Assembly (NCBI GenBank): GCA_036676455.1
Contig: JAKFCW010000067.1
Coordinates: forward strand, 44,676 to 108,675
Reading direction: 5' to 3'
Origin: UBA4093 sp036676455
GTDB taxonomy: Bacteria; Cyanobacteriota; Sericytochromatia; S15B-MN24; UBA4093
DNA length: 64,000 nucleotides
Under the pieces are notes generated by a model. That model made no database searches and had not been told where the DNA came from. It saw nothing but the letters and a program-made list of their open reading frames with translations. Shown one piece after another: positions 8,278 to 15,505 of this stretch; position 1 is the first letter of the stretch; each line of letters begins with the position of its first letter. The translations under genes were made by a program, and so were the position numbers.

Positions 8278-8808
8278 ATGCGACTTCGTACTCTTTCCGT
8301 CGTTTGCGGCGCGGTCATGGCGCTGACGGCTTGCACGACGCCTCCCATCACCACGCCGACCACCACTTCGACCGTCACCATGGCTGACATCGCGCCGCTC
8401 ATCACCTACGGGCCCGCGGTTCCCGTCCCCGCTGCCGGCCCCTTCAACGTTCCGGCCATCGGTATCGACGTCCCTGCCAACGCCCGCAGCCTCACGCTCA
8501 CCTCGGCGATCATGAACCTCGACGTGGAGAACCAGATGAAGGTCCCGGTCAACCTGCGCATCTTCCTGAGCGGCAGCCGGGACACGGCCTACGACGAGGC
8601 CAACCTGCTCGGAGAGGTGAGCATTCCCCCGCAGCAGAGCCAGCGCATCAGCCAGCCGGTCAAGGACCCGAGCATCTTCAAGGCCGAGAAGGTCTGGGCG
8701 GGCATCACCTTCAGCACCCCGGGCTCGTCCGGTCAGTTCGTGGACATCGAAAAGTCCGACGCCATCATCGTCCACACCAGCGCCACCGTGCAGGTCAAGC
8801 TCTTCTAG
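8278..8808 (+). CDS. Putative lipoprotein, unknown function
   Basis: A 176-residue protein with a short lipoprotein signal (VCGAVMALTAC, lipobox LTAC, Cys near residue 19) and a Thr/Pro-rich spacer. The mature part looks like an all-beta sandwich with patterns such as SLTLTSAIMNLDVENQMKV and VNLRIFLSGS, as in LEA/WHy-like or small surface lipoproteins, but I do not recognise a family. AGGAGG lies eight bases before the ATG. Upstream, TGCTAGAAT (8230-8238) is a possible extended -10. It is divergent from the chemoreceptor gene. Confidence 0.72.
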   Translation: MRLRTLSVVCGAVMALTACTTPPITTPTTTSTVTMADIAPLITYGPAVPVPAAGPFNVPAIGIDVPANARSLTLTSAIMNLDVENQMKVPVNLRIFLSGSRDTAYDEANLLGEVSIPPQQSQRISQPVKDPSIFKAEKVWAGITFSTPGSSGQFVDIEKSDAIIVHTSATVQVKLF

Positions 8809-8922
8809 CCTGAAAATTTATCTCGCTCTTCATGCGTGACCCGTGAGCGCGGGGCACCTATACTGTCTCCTGCGCGGGGGAGAGGGTTGCTCTCGAACCC
8901 CCCTCGCCGCCGGGAGGTGCTC

Positions 8923-9543
8923 ATGGCCAAGGTGATGATCCTGGACGATCTGCAGGAGACCATCGACCTCCTCGCCCCACCCCTGCACGCTCAAGGGCAT
9001 GAGGTGCTGACCGATGTCTCCCCGATCGACTTCGAGCGGATCATGCGGTTCAAGCCCGACGTCATCACCCTCAACCTGTACCGCAAGTTCGAGGCGTTCG
9101 ACCGCCCGATCCGGACCATCGAGGAGGACGTGGATGGCTACGCTCCCCTCATCGAGATGGAGGGGTATCCGGCGATCGGCGTCATCCCCATCATCCTGCT
9201 CGGGAATTGCCTGCAGGAGAAGGACATTCCCACGTCCATCAACTACGATCTCTTCCTCAGCTTCCCGCGCGACGTGTCGCTTTACTTCCCGAAGGTGATC
9301 GAGATCGCGACCACGGTGAAGAGCCGCCGCCGGATCAGCGAGTTCGTCTGCCCTCACTGCGGGAGCCGCCTCACCTTCACCCCGCATCGGCAGGACGACC
9401 TTTTCTGTCCCCGCTGCCATACCGCGGTCGCCATCGTCGACCACGAGACCTGCATCGCCCGATCGAGCGAAGGGAACTCCCTTCCCTGCGACATGAGCGC
9501 GCTGAGGCCCCCGCAGGCGCTTCCGGGCAAGCCCGCCGGGTGA
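8923..9543 (+). CDS. Pseudo-receiver domain fused to a zinc ribbon
   Basis: A 206-residue soluble protein. Residues 1-125 follow the response-regulator receiver plan: VMILDD gives the acidic pair after strand 1, and PDVITLNLY is strand 3, but the phosphorylatable Asp is replaced by Asn. An insertion (about residues 65-85) follows, then PIILLG as strand 4. Residues 140-165 form a zinc ribbon, CPHCG...CPRCH. It is probably a phosphorylation-independent signalling or nucleic-acid-binding protein. GGGAGG precedes the ATG. A possible promoter is GTGACC-17-TATACT with the -10 at 8859-8864. No histidine kinase is adjacent. Confidence 0.7.
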   Translation: MAKVMILDDLQETIDLLAPPLHAQGHEVLTDVSPIDFERIMRFKPDVITLNLYRKFEAFDRPIRTIEEDVDGYAPLIEMEGYPAIGVIPIILLGNCLQEKDIPTSINYDLFLSFPRDVSLYFPKVIEIATTVKSRRRISEFVCPHCGSRLTFTPHRQDDLFCPRCHTAVAIVDHETCIARSSEGNSLPCDMSALRPPQALPGKPAG

Positions 9544-9559
9544 GGGCCTTGCCTCGCAA

Positions 9560-11374
9560 TCAGAGTGAAACGTCCGCGATTTGCTGGATCCGCCAGAGCG
9601 AGTGGTAGATGCCTCCCCGCTTCAGCAGCTCGGCATGCGTGCCGATCTCCTGGATCCGGCCCGACTGCATGACGACGATCTGGTCGGCATGCTGGATGGT
9701 CGAGAGGCGATGGGCCACGATCAGCGTGGTCCGGCCCTTGGAGACCGTCTGGAGCGCCTCCTGGATGATGCGCTCGGATTCCGAGTCGATGTGGGCCGTG
9801 GCCTCGTCCAAGATCAGGATGGCCGGATCGTAGGCCAAGGCCCGGGCAAAGGCGATCAGCTGCCGCTCGCCCAGGCTCATGTTCGCGCCGCGCTCGGCCA
9901 CCTGGGTCTCGTAGCCTTCCGGCAGCCGCATGATGAAGTCGTGCGCCCCCACCAAGCGGGCGGCGCGCTCGACTTGCTCGTCGGAGAGGTCCTGCCCGAG
10001 CTTGAGGTTCTCCCTCAGGGTTCCCGTGAAGAGGAAGACGTCCTGCTGGACGATGCCCACCCGCCGCCGTAGCATCTCCTGGGGCAGGTCCTTGACGTCG
10101 ATCCCATCGATCGTGACGCGGCCTTCCTGCACGTCGTAGAACCGGGTCACGAGGTTCAGGATGCTCGACTTCCCGGCGCCGGTATGCCCCACGAAGGCCA
10201 CGGTCTGGCCGGGTTTCACGAAGAAGCTGACGTCTTGAAGCACCCAGTTGGGCGGCTGGTAGGCGAAGCGAACCTTCTCGAAGGCCACGCCTCCCACGAT
10301 GCCCGCGGGCCGTACCGGCTCGGCGGCGTCCTGGATGCCCGGAGGCGTGTCGAGTAGCTGGAAGATGCGCTCGGCGGACGCCATGGCGGCCTGGAGGATG
10401 TTGAACTTCTCGGCCAGCTCGTTGATCGGGTTGAACATGTTGCGGACGTACGAGGTGAACAGGTAAAGCACGCCGACCGACAGGCCTGCCTGCAGCACCT
10501 GGTTGCCGCCGTACCAGAGGACCAGGGCCATGGCCAGCATGGCGAGCAGGTCCAGGATGGGCCGGAAGAACGAGTACAGGACCAGCTGGCTCATCCCCGC
10601 GCGGTAGTGCGCCTGGTTGACGTCCTTGAACTCCGAAAGCTGCTTGGCCTCGCGGTTGAAGAGCTGCACCACGCGCATGCCGTTGAGGTTCTCGGCGATG
10701 AAGGCGTTGATTCGGGCCAGGATGGTGCGGACCTCGCGGAAGGCGATGCGGGCGCGACTGCGGAAGATCCAGACGGCCACGCAGACCAGCGGAAGGACCG
10801 TGAAGACCACCAGCGCCAGGCCTGCGTGCAGGCGCAGCATGACGATCGCCACGCCCACGATCAGCACGAGGTCCTTGAAGAGGTTGACCAGCACCGAGGT
10901 GTACATCTCGTTGAGGGCCTCGGTGTCGTTCGTGACCCGGGTGACGAGTCGTCCGGCAGGGTGGCGGTCGAAGTAGCTGAGGCTCATCTCCTGCAGGTGG
11001 TCGAAGACCTCCTGGCGAATGGTCTTGATGATCTTCTGGCCGGTTTTCTGCAAGAGCAGGGCCTCGCCGTAGGTGATGGCGAAGCGCGCCACGAGGACGC
11101 CCAGGAAGCCGGCGGCCAGCCAGACCAGCTTGGGGACGTAGGACGCGCGCAGGGCCGGGGACAGGGCCATGGCCGGGGTGATGATGTCGTCGATGGCGAT
11201 CTTGACCAGGTAGGGCAAGGCGAGGCCGGCGATCGAGGTGAGGGCGACCAGCAGCAGGCAGAGCGCGAGGCTTCCCGCGTGCGGCCGCGCGTAGGCGAGT
11301 AGCCGGCCCAGGAGCTGGGTGTCGAGTTTCTGGGCGAGGGCATCCTCGTCGTGGATGCCGGTGGATCTGGCCAT
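9560..11374 (-). CDS. ABC exporter half-transporter with consensus Walker B, non-consensus signature
   Basis: A 604-residue type IV ABC exporter subunit: six membrane helices (about 35-330) followed by an ATPase domain with Walker A GHTGAGKSS, signature MSLGERQL instead of LSGGQ, Walker B ILILDEATAHID (catalytic Glu present) and switch AHRLST. It starts immediately after the TAG of the preceding ABC gene (TAGATG), implying translational coupling. The pair resembles heterodimeric exporters of the BmrCD/LmrCD/TM287-288 type, which export drugs or lipids. Its altered signature would complete the ATP site formed by the partner's degenerate Walker B. Confidence 0.92.
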   Translation of the reverse strand: MARSTGIHDEDALAQKLDTQLLGRLLAYARPHAGSLALCLLLVALTSIAGLALPYLVKIAIDDIITPAMALSPALRASYVPKLVWLAAGFLGVLVARFAITYGEALLLQKTGQKIIKTIRQEVFDHLQEMSLSYFDRHPAGRLVTRVTNDTEALNEMYTSVLVNLFKDLVLIVGVAIVMLRLHAGLALVVFTVLPLVCVAVWIFRSRARIAFREVRTILARINAFIAENLNGMRVVQLFNREAKQLSEFKDVNQAHYRAGMSQLVLYSFFRPILDLLAMLAMALVLWYGGNQVLQAGLSVGVLYLFTSYVRNMFNPINELAEKFNILQAAMASAERIFQLLDTPPGIQDAAEPVRPAGIVGGVAFEKVRFAYQPPNWVLQDVSFFVKPGQTVAFVGHTGAGKSSILNLVTRFYDVQEGRVTIDGIDVKDLPQEMLRRRVGIVQQDVFLFTGTLRENLKLGQDLSDEQVERAARLVGAHDFIMRLPEGYETQVAERGANMSLGERQLIAFARALAYDPAILILDEATAHIDSESERIIQEALQTVSKGRTTLIVAHRLSTIQHADQIVVMQSGRIQEIGTHAELLKRGGIYHSLWRIQQIADVSL

Positions 11375-13162
11375 CTAGCCCATCCTCTTCGATTCGGGGG
11401 GCGCGTCTTCCAGGGAGCCCTCTTCGAGGGTGGCTTCGAGTTGCTGCAGCTCCCAGAGCCTCCGGTACTCGCCGCCCTGTGCCAGCAGCTCGGCGTGCGT
11501 GCCGCGCTCGACGATGCGGCCGTGCGCCAGCACGATGATCTGGTCAGCGTGCTGCAGGGCGGAGACCCGGTGAGAGATCAGCAAGGTGGTGCGCCCGCGC
11601 ATCACGGGCAGCAGCTCCGAGAGGATCCGGGCCTCGGTGCGGGTGTCGACCGCCGAGAGGCAGTCGTCCAGCACCAGCATGGGGGCGTCCTTGAGCAGGG
11701 CGCGGGCGATCGAGACGCGCTGGCGCTGGCCTCCCGAGAGCGTGATGCCGCGCTCGCCCAGCATGGTCTCGTAGCCGTCGGGCAGCTCCTGGATGTCGCC
11801 GTCCAGCTGGGCGGTCTTCGAGGCGCGAAGCACGTCGCCAGCTTCTGCCTCCGGGGCGAAGGCGATGTTCTCGCGGATCGAGGTCGAGAACAGGAAGGCG
11901 TCCTGGGGCACCACGGCGATCGCTCGGCGCAAGGCCCCTGGATCGAGCCGGTTCACGTCGGTCCCGTCGACCAGGATCGTCTCCTCGGGCGGGTTGAAGA
12001 CGCGGGTGAGTAGGCTCGCGAGCGTGCTCTTGCCCGAGCCGGTCCTTCCGACGATCCCCAGGGTCTCGCCGGGCCGGACGTCCACGGAGACGTCCTCCAG
12101 CACCGGCGGCAGGTGAGGCGCGTAGCGGAAGGTGAGGTTGCGGATCGACAGCGCGCCGTGCCAGGACGCGGGCGTGATTGCGCCCGGTAGCGCGCGGACC
12201 TCGGGCACCTCCGCGAACAGGTCTTGCAATCGGCTCATCGATGCGGTCGCCCGCTGGGCCATGTTGATCACCCAGCCCAGCCCGGTCATCGGCCAGACGA
12301 GCATGTGCAGGTAGGAGGTGAAGGCGATGAACTGGCCGAGCGTGATCTCGCCTTGCAGCACCAGCGCGCCGCCGTAGGCGATGCAGATCAACGTGCCCGC
12401 GCCGTCGAGCATGCCGACGAGCGGTTCGAAGAGGCTTTGCAGCCGGGTCATCCGGACGAAGTTCTCGAAGTAGTGCTGGTTCTCGCCGGCGAAGCGCCGC
12501 TTCTCGGCGTCCTCCTGGGCAAAGGCCTTGACCACGCGGGCTCCGGAGACGTTCTCCTGCACGCGATCGCTCAGCGCGCTGAAGGCGGCCTGCACGCCCT
12601 TGTAGCGATCGTGGACCCGGCCTCCCAGCCGGAACTGGATGAAGGCCAAGAGGGGCAGTGGTAGGAAGGCCGCGAGGGTGAGTCGCCAGTCGATGGCAAT
12701 CGCCATCACCGCCAGCGTCCCGATGCTCATGACGACCGCGTCCCAGCCCGCCATGACCCCTTCGCCCGCCAGCGCGCGCACGGCGTTCAGGTCGTTGGTG
12801 GCATGCGCCATGAGGTCGCCGACCTTCTTGCGGTGGTAGAAGCTGGCCGACAAGCTCTGGAAGTGGGCGAACAGCCGCTCGCGCAGGTCGCGTTCGATCC
12901 GCCGCGCGGTCCCGAAGACGTACATGCGCCACACGAACCGGAAGATGGCCACCCCGATGGCAACGGCCAGCACCAGGAGGGCCTGGCGTGCGACGCCCGC
13001 GGCATCGAGCTGACCCAGCCGCAGACCGTCGATGAATTGGCCGGTGATCCAGGGGATGGAGAGCTGGCCGACGTTGCAGAGGGTGAGGGCGAGGACTCCG
13101 AGCAGGTAGCGGGGCCAGTACTTGCCGAGGATCCGGGCCAGTTGCAGCAGGGAATCACGCAT
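11375..13162 (-). CDS. ABC exporter half-transporter with degenerate Walker B (Asp for Glu)
   Basis: A 595-residue membrane/ATPase half-transporter: six helices (about 20-310), then Walker A GRTGSGKST, signature LSGGQRQR, Walker B MLVLDDCLSAVD and switch SHRVSA. The residue after the Walker B Asp is Asp, not the catalytic Glu, as in the regulatory subunit of heterodimeric exporters. It is the first gene of the pair. I place the start at MRDSLLQLARIL because it matches where family members begin; an in-frame ATG at 13246 would add an unusual Ser/Pro-rich leader. No strong ribosome site is seen at either. Confidence 0.9.
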   Translation of the reverse strand: MRDSLLQLARILGKYWPRYLLGVLALTLCNVGQLSIPWITGQFIDGLRLGQLDAAGVARQALLVLAVAIGVAIFRFVWRMYVFGTARRIERDLRERLFAHFQSLSASFYHRKKVGDLMAHATNDLNAVRALAGEGVMAGWDAVVMSIGTLAVMAIAIDWRLTLAAFLPLPLLAFIQFRLGGRVHDRYKGVQAAFSALSDRVQENVSGARVVKAFAQEDAEKRRFAGENQHYFENFVRMTRLQSLFEPLVGMLDGAGTLICIAYGGALVLQGEITLGQFIAFTSYLHMLVWPMTGLGWVINMAQRATASMSRLQDLFAEVPEVRALPGAITPASWHGALSIRNLTFRYAPHLPPVLEDVSVDVRPGETLGIVGRTGSGKSTLASLLTRVFNPPEETILVDGTDVNRLDPGALRRAIAVVPQDAFLFSTSIRENIAFAPEAEAGDVLRASKTAQLDGDIQELPDGYETMLGERGITLSGGQRQRVSIARALLKDAPMLVLDDCLSAVDTRTEARILSELLPVMRGRTTLLISHRVSALQHADQIIVLAHGRIVERGTHAELLAQGGEYRRLWELQQLEATLEEGSLEDAPPESKRMG

Positions 13163-13252
13163 GGCGGCGGGCTTTCTAGCGGGCGGGCGAATCTCTTGTG
13201 ATCCGCTCGATGCCGCGATCGTAAGGGAACTTCGAGGGGGCGTCAATGGGCA

Positions 13253-13318
13253 GTGGCACGGGCGTCTCTGCCTGTGGCACGGGCGTCCCTGCCTGTGGCG
13301 CGGGCGTCCCTGCCCGTG
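13253..13318 (+). repeat. Three 21-bp tandem units, variant of the REP hairpin
   Basis: Units begin at 13253, 13274 and 13295 with the pattern GTGGCRCGGGCGTCCCTGCC. The last one forms a GCGGGC/GCCCG hairpin with loop GTCCCT. A similar variant occurs at 36316-36340. It lies between the exporter operon and the nuclease gene. Confidence 0.8.
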
Positions 13319-13322
13319 ATAC

Positions 13323-14132
13323 TCACCCCCCGCAGCGCTTGCAGGCCGTGAACCCCTTGGACTTGGCCTCCGCCGCCGACTTCAGGACGATCCGGTTGGC
13401 CGCACCGATGCTGGCGCCCGAGCTGCAGCTCTGGTCGTGGAAGACCCGGCTCTTGGCGTTGGCGATCACGGAGGTGGCGCTGAGCGCGCCCTCGGCATGC
13501 GCGCCCGAGGCCGTGGCGCCCGTGGCCCTGGCGCCTGTGGTCCGGGCTTCACGCGCGGGGGCCGCATCGAGCGTTCCCGACTGCTTCGAGCCGCTGCTGG
13601 TCCCGTTGCGCTTCTCGCGCCGGAAGTCGCGCGGGCTCTGATCGAGACCGCTGCTCGGGTTCCAGATGCCCCGGCCTTCCTTGCGGGCTTGCTCCTGCGC
13701 CTTCTTGAAGGTCTCGACGTGCGCGACGTTGGGTGGGTAGGTCAGGAGCATGGCATAGCCCTGGCGCACGAGCTCGTAGTTGATGAACGTCTTGCCGACG
13801 TAGGCGTAAGCCAAGAGCCGCCCGTACTGGTCCCGCGGCTGGACGTCGGTCTCGAGGCGCACCATCTTGCCGAGGGCCAGCCGCTCGGTGAAGGCCTTGG
13901 CGCGCTCACCCCACGGCTCCTGGGCCATCTCGGGGGTGTCGATGCCCACGAGGCGCACCTTCTCCTGGCGGTTGGGATCCACCTGCACCACCAGGGTATC
14001 GCCGTCGGAGACTCGCACGACCTTGCCTTGCAGCGCGGGGGCGCCGCTCGCCGGAAGGGGCAGCGCCAGCAGCGCCGCGACCAGCAGACCGCCCAGGATG
14101 GCGCGTCCCTTCCCCGTGATCAATGCAAGCAT
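13323..14132 (-). CDS. Secreted SNase-family nuclease with C-terminal Ada-like Cys domain
   Basis: A 269-residue exported nuclease. A signal peptide (GGLLVAALLALPLPASG) leads to a staphylococcal-nuclease fold: VVRVSDGDTLVV, VRLVGIDTPEMA with the active-site Arg and Asp, WGERAKAF with the Glu, and DQYGRLLAYAYV with the second Arg. A Thr/Ala/Gly-rich linker (about 190-220) follows. The last 45 residues, KSRVFHDQSC...CKRCGG, match the Ada-like metal-binding module often joined to such nucleases. It probably degrades extracellular DNA or RNA. The ATG at 14132 is chosen because GAGGAGACC precedes it. Confidence 0.9.
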   Translation of the reverse strand: MLALITGKGRAILGGLLVAALLALPLPASGAPALQGKVVRVSDGDTLVVQVDPNRQEKVRLVGIDTPEMAQEPWGERAKAFTERLALGKMVRLETDVQPRDQYGRLLAYAYVGKTFINYELVRQGYAMLLTYPPNVAHVETFKKAQEQARKEGRGIWNPSSGLDQSPRDFRREKRNGTSSGSKQSGTLDAAPAREARTTGARATGATASGAHAEGALSATSVIANAKSRVFHDQSCSSGASIGAANRIVLKSAAEAKSKGFTACKRCGG

Positions 14133-14265
14133 CCGTGGTCTCCTCGTTTCGTCGTTCGCGCTGCGATCAGCCCTCAGCACCGTATCATACCCACTCTCGC
14201 CCCCTCACTCCCGAGCGATCTCTCATCACCAGGCCCCAGCCTCGTTACCGAGAGTAAGCACTTGT

Positions 14266-14340
14266 CGCTCCCGTGGAAGCGGGAGTCCAGTAGGTGTCAC
14301 CCATCACCGGGGGCCTGGATTCCCGCTCCCGCGGGAGCGC
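14266..14340. repeat. Inverted pair of ATTCCCGC-type hairpins (family C)
   Basis: GCTCCCGTGGAAGCGGGAGTC (14267 on) and GGATTCCCGCTCCCGCGGGA (14318 on) are two imperfect hairpins in opposite orientation. Apart from this pair and the promoter described next, the 14133-14520 gap holds no gene that I can support. Confidence 0.7.
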
Positions 14341-14413
14341 CCGCAGCTAATCGAGACGTATGCCCATGCGTGCGTTGGGCCGTCCCCTTGCGCCGCTTGC
14401 GGGGGCAAAAGGC

Positions 14414-14443
14414 TTGTAGGCACGCGGGATCTGGCCTTATACT
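14414..14443 (+). promoter_or_regulatory. Candidate sigma70-like promoter of the cphB-cphA operon
   Basis: TTGTAG, an 18-base spacer and TATACT at 14438-14443, 77 bases upstream of the cphB start. Confidence 0.5.
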
Positions 14444-14520
14444 GGTTAACGGGCTGTTCTACCCGCTTGCGCGGGGCGACCCGCGGCGAAAAGAGGCAAG
14501 CCAAATTAAAGGAGTTGCGC

Positions 14521-15426
14521 GTGATTCCAGCGGAGCAATCCCCGGCGGAGCAAAACCCTCCCCAGCGGGGCCACCTGATCGTGATCGGGGGAGCCGAGTC
14601 TAAGGAACTCGACAGCCAGATCCTGACCACGGTGGTCGACATGGCCGGAGGTCGCGACGCCGTCATCACGGTGATTGCCACCGCCTCGCTGAGCCCGCAG
14701 GACCGTTTCGAGACCTATTCGCGCCTCTTCAAGGGTATGGGCGCCCGCGAGGTCCACTTCCTCGACATCGAGAGCCGTGAGGACGCCAACAACCCCGCCA
14801 ACGCCGAGCTGGTCTACCAGAGCACCGGCGTCTTCATGACCGGGGGCGACCAGTCCCGCCTCTCCTCGATCCTCGGAGGCAGCGAGGTCGCCAAGGCCAT
14901 GCACCGCGCCCACAAGCGCGGCCTCCTGATCGCCGGCACCTCCGCCGGTGCCTCCGCCATTTCCGAGCACATGATCGTCGAGGGCGGCCAGGGCCTTCAC
15001 CCCCGCAAGCACATGCTTCACCTCGCGCCCGGCCTCGGCCTGCTGCGCCGGGTCGTGCTCGACCAGCACTTCCTCCAGCGCCAGCGCATCGGACGCCTCC
15101 TCTCCATCGTCGCCCAGAACCCCTTCATCCTGGGCCTTGGCGTCGACGAGGACACCGCGATGGTCGTCTGCCCCAACTACGACTTCAAGGTGATCGGCTC
15201 CGGAGTCGTCACCATCCTCGACGGCCGGGCCATCTCCCACTCCAACGTCACCACGGCGGCCGCCGGCGAGCTTCTGGCCATGGACGGCGTCAAGCTGCAC
15301 ATGTTGCCCTCGGGTTTCGCCTACAACATCGAAACCCGTACCCCCCTGGGCGCCGACTGGACCTGCCGTTGCCCCGTTCCCGCCCAGACCGCACCCGCGC
15401 CCCGGGTGGACGAAGCCCTGCGCTAA
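14521..15426 (+). CDS. cphB: Cyanophycinase
   Basis: A 301-residue serine peptidase that cuts the storage polymer cyanophycin into beta-Asp-Arg dipeptides in the cytosol. The sequence begins with a short disordered leader, then GHLIVIGGAE, FMTGGDQSRL, and the nucleophile motif GTSAGAS (residues 139-145, Ser141 catalytic). LGLGVDEDTAMV is also typical. The start is a GTG preceded by AAAGGAG; longer frames run back through repeat DNA. It lies 79 bases before cyanophycin synthetase, so one operon probably makes both enzymes, for building and mobilising nitrogen stores. Confidence 0.95.
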   Translation: MIPAEQSPAEQNPPQRGHLIVIGGAESKELDSQILTTVVDMAGGRDAVITVIATASLSPQDRFETYSRLFKGMGAREVHFLDIESREDANNPANAELVYQSTGVFMTGGDQSRLSSILGGSEVAKAMHRAHKRGLLIAGTSAGASAISEHMIVEGGQGLHPRKHMLHLAPGLGLLRRVVLDQHFLQRQRIGRLLSIVAQNPFILGLGVDEDTAMVVCPNYDFKVIGSGVVTILDGRAISHSNVTTAAAGELLAMDGVKLHMLPSGFAYNIETRTPLGADWTCRCPVPAQTAPAPRVDEALR

Positions 15427-15505
15427 GCCCCCTCGCGTCCCATTTCCCGCGAATGAGCCCCCCATCCCCGGATCGCCCCCTTCCCGAACAGGAGAAGAAG
15501 AAGCC

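Noticed and set aside
13867..14520. N-terminal extension of cyanophycinase
   Set aside because: The open frame continues upstream only through the antisense of the nuclease gene and the family C repeat; the GTG at 14521 has AAAGGAG.
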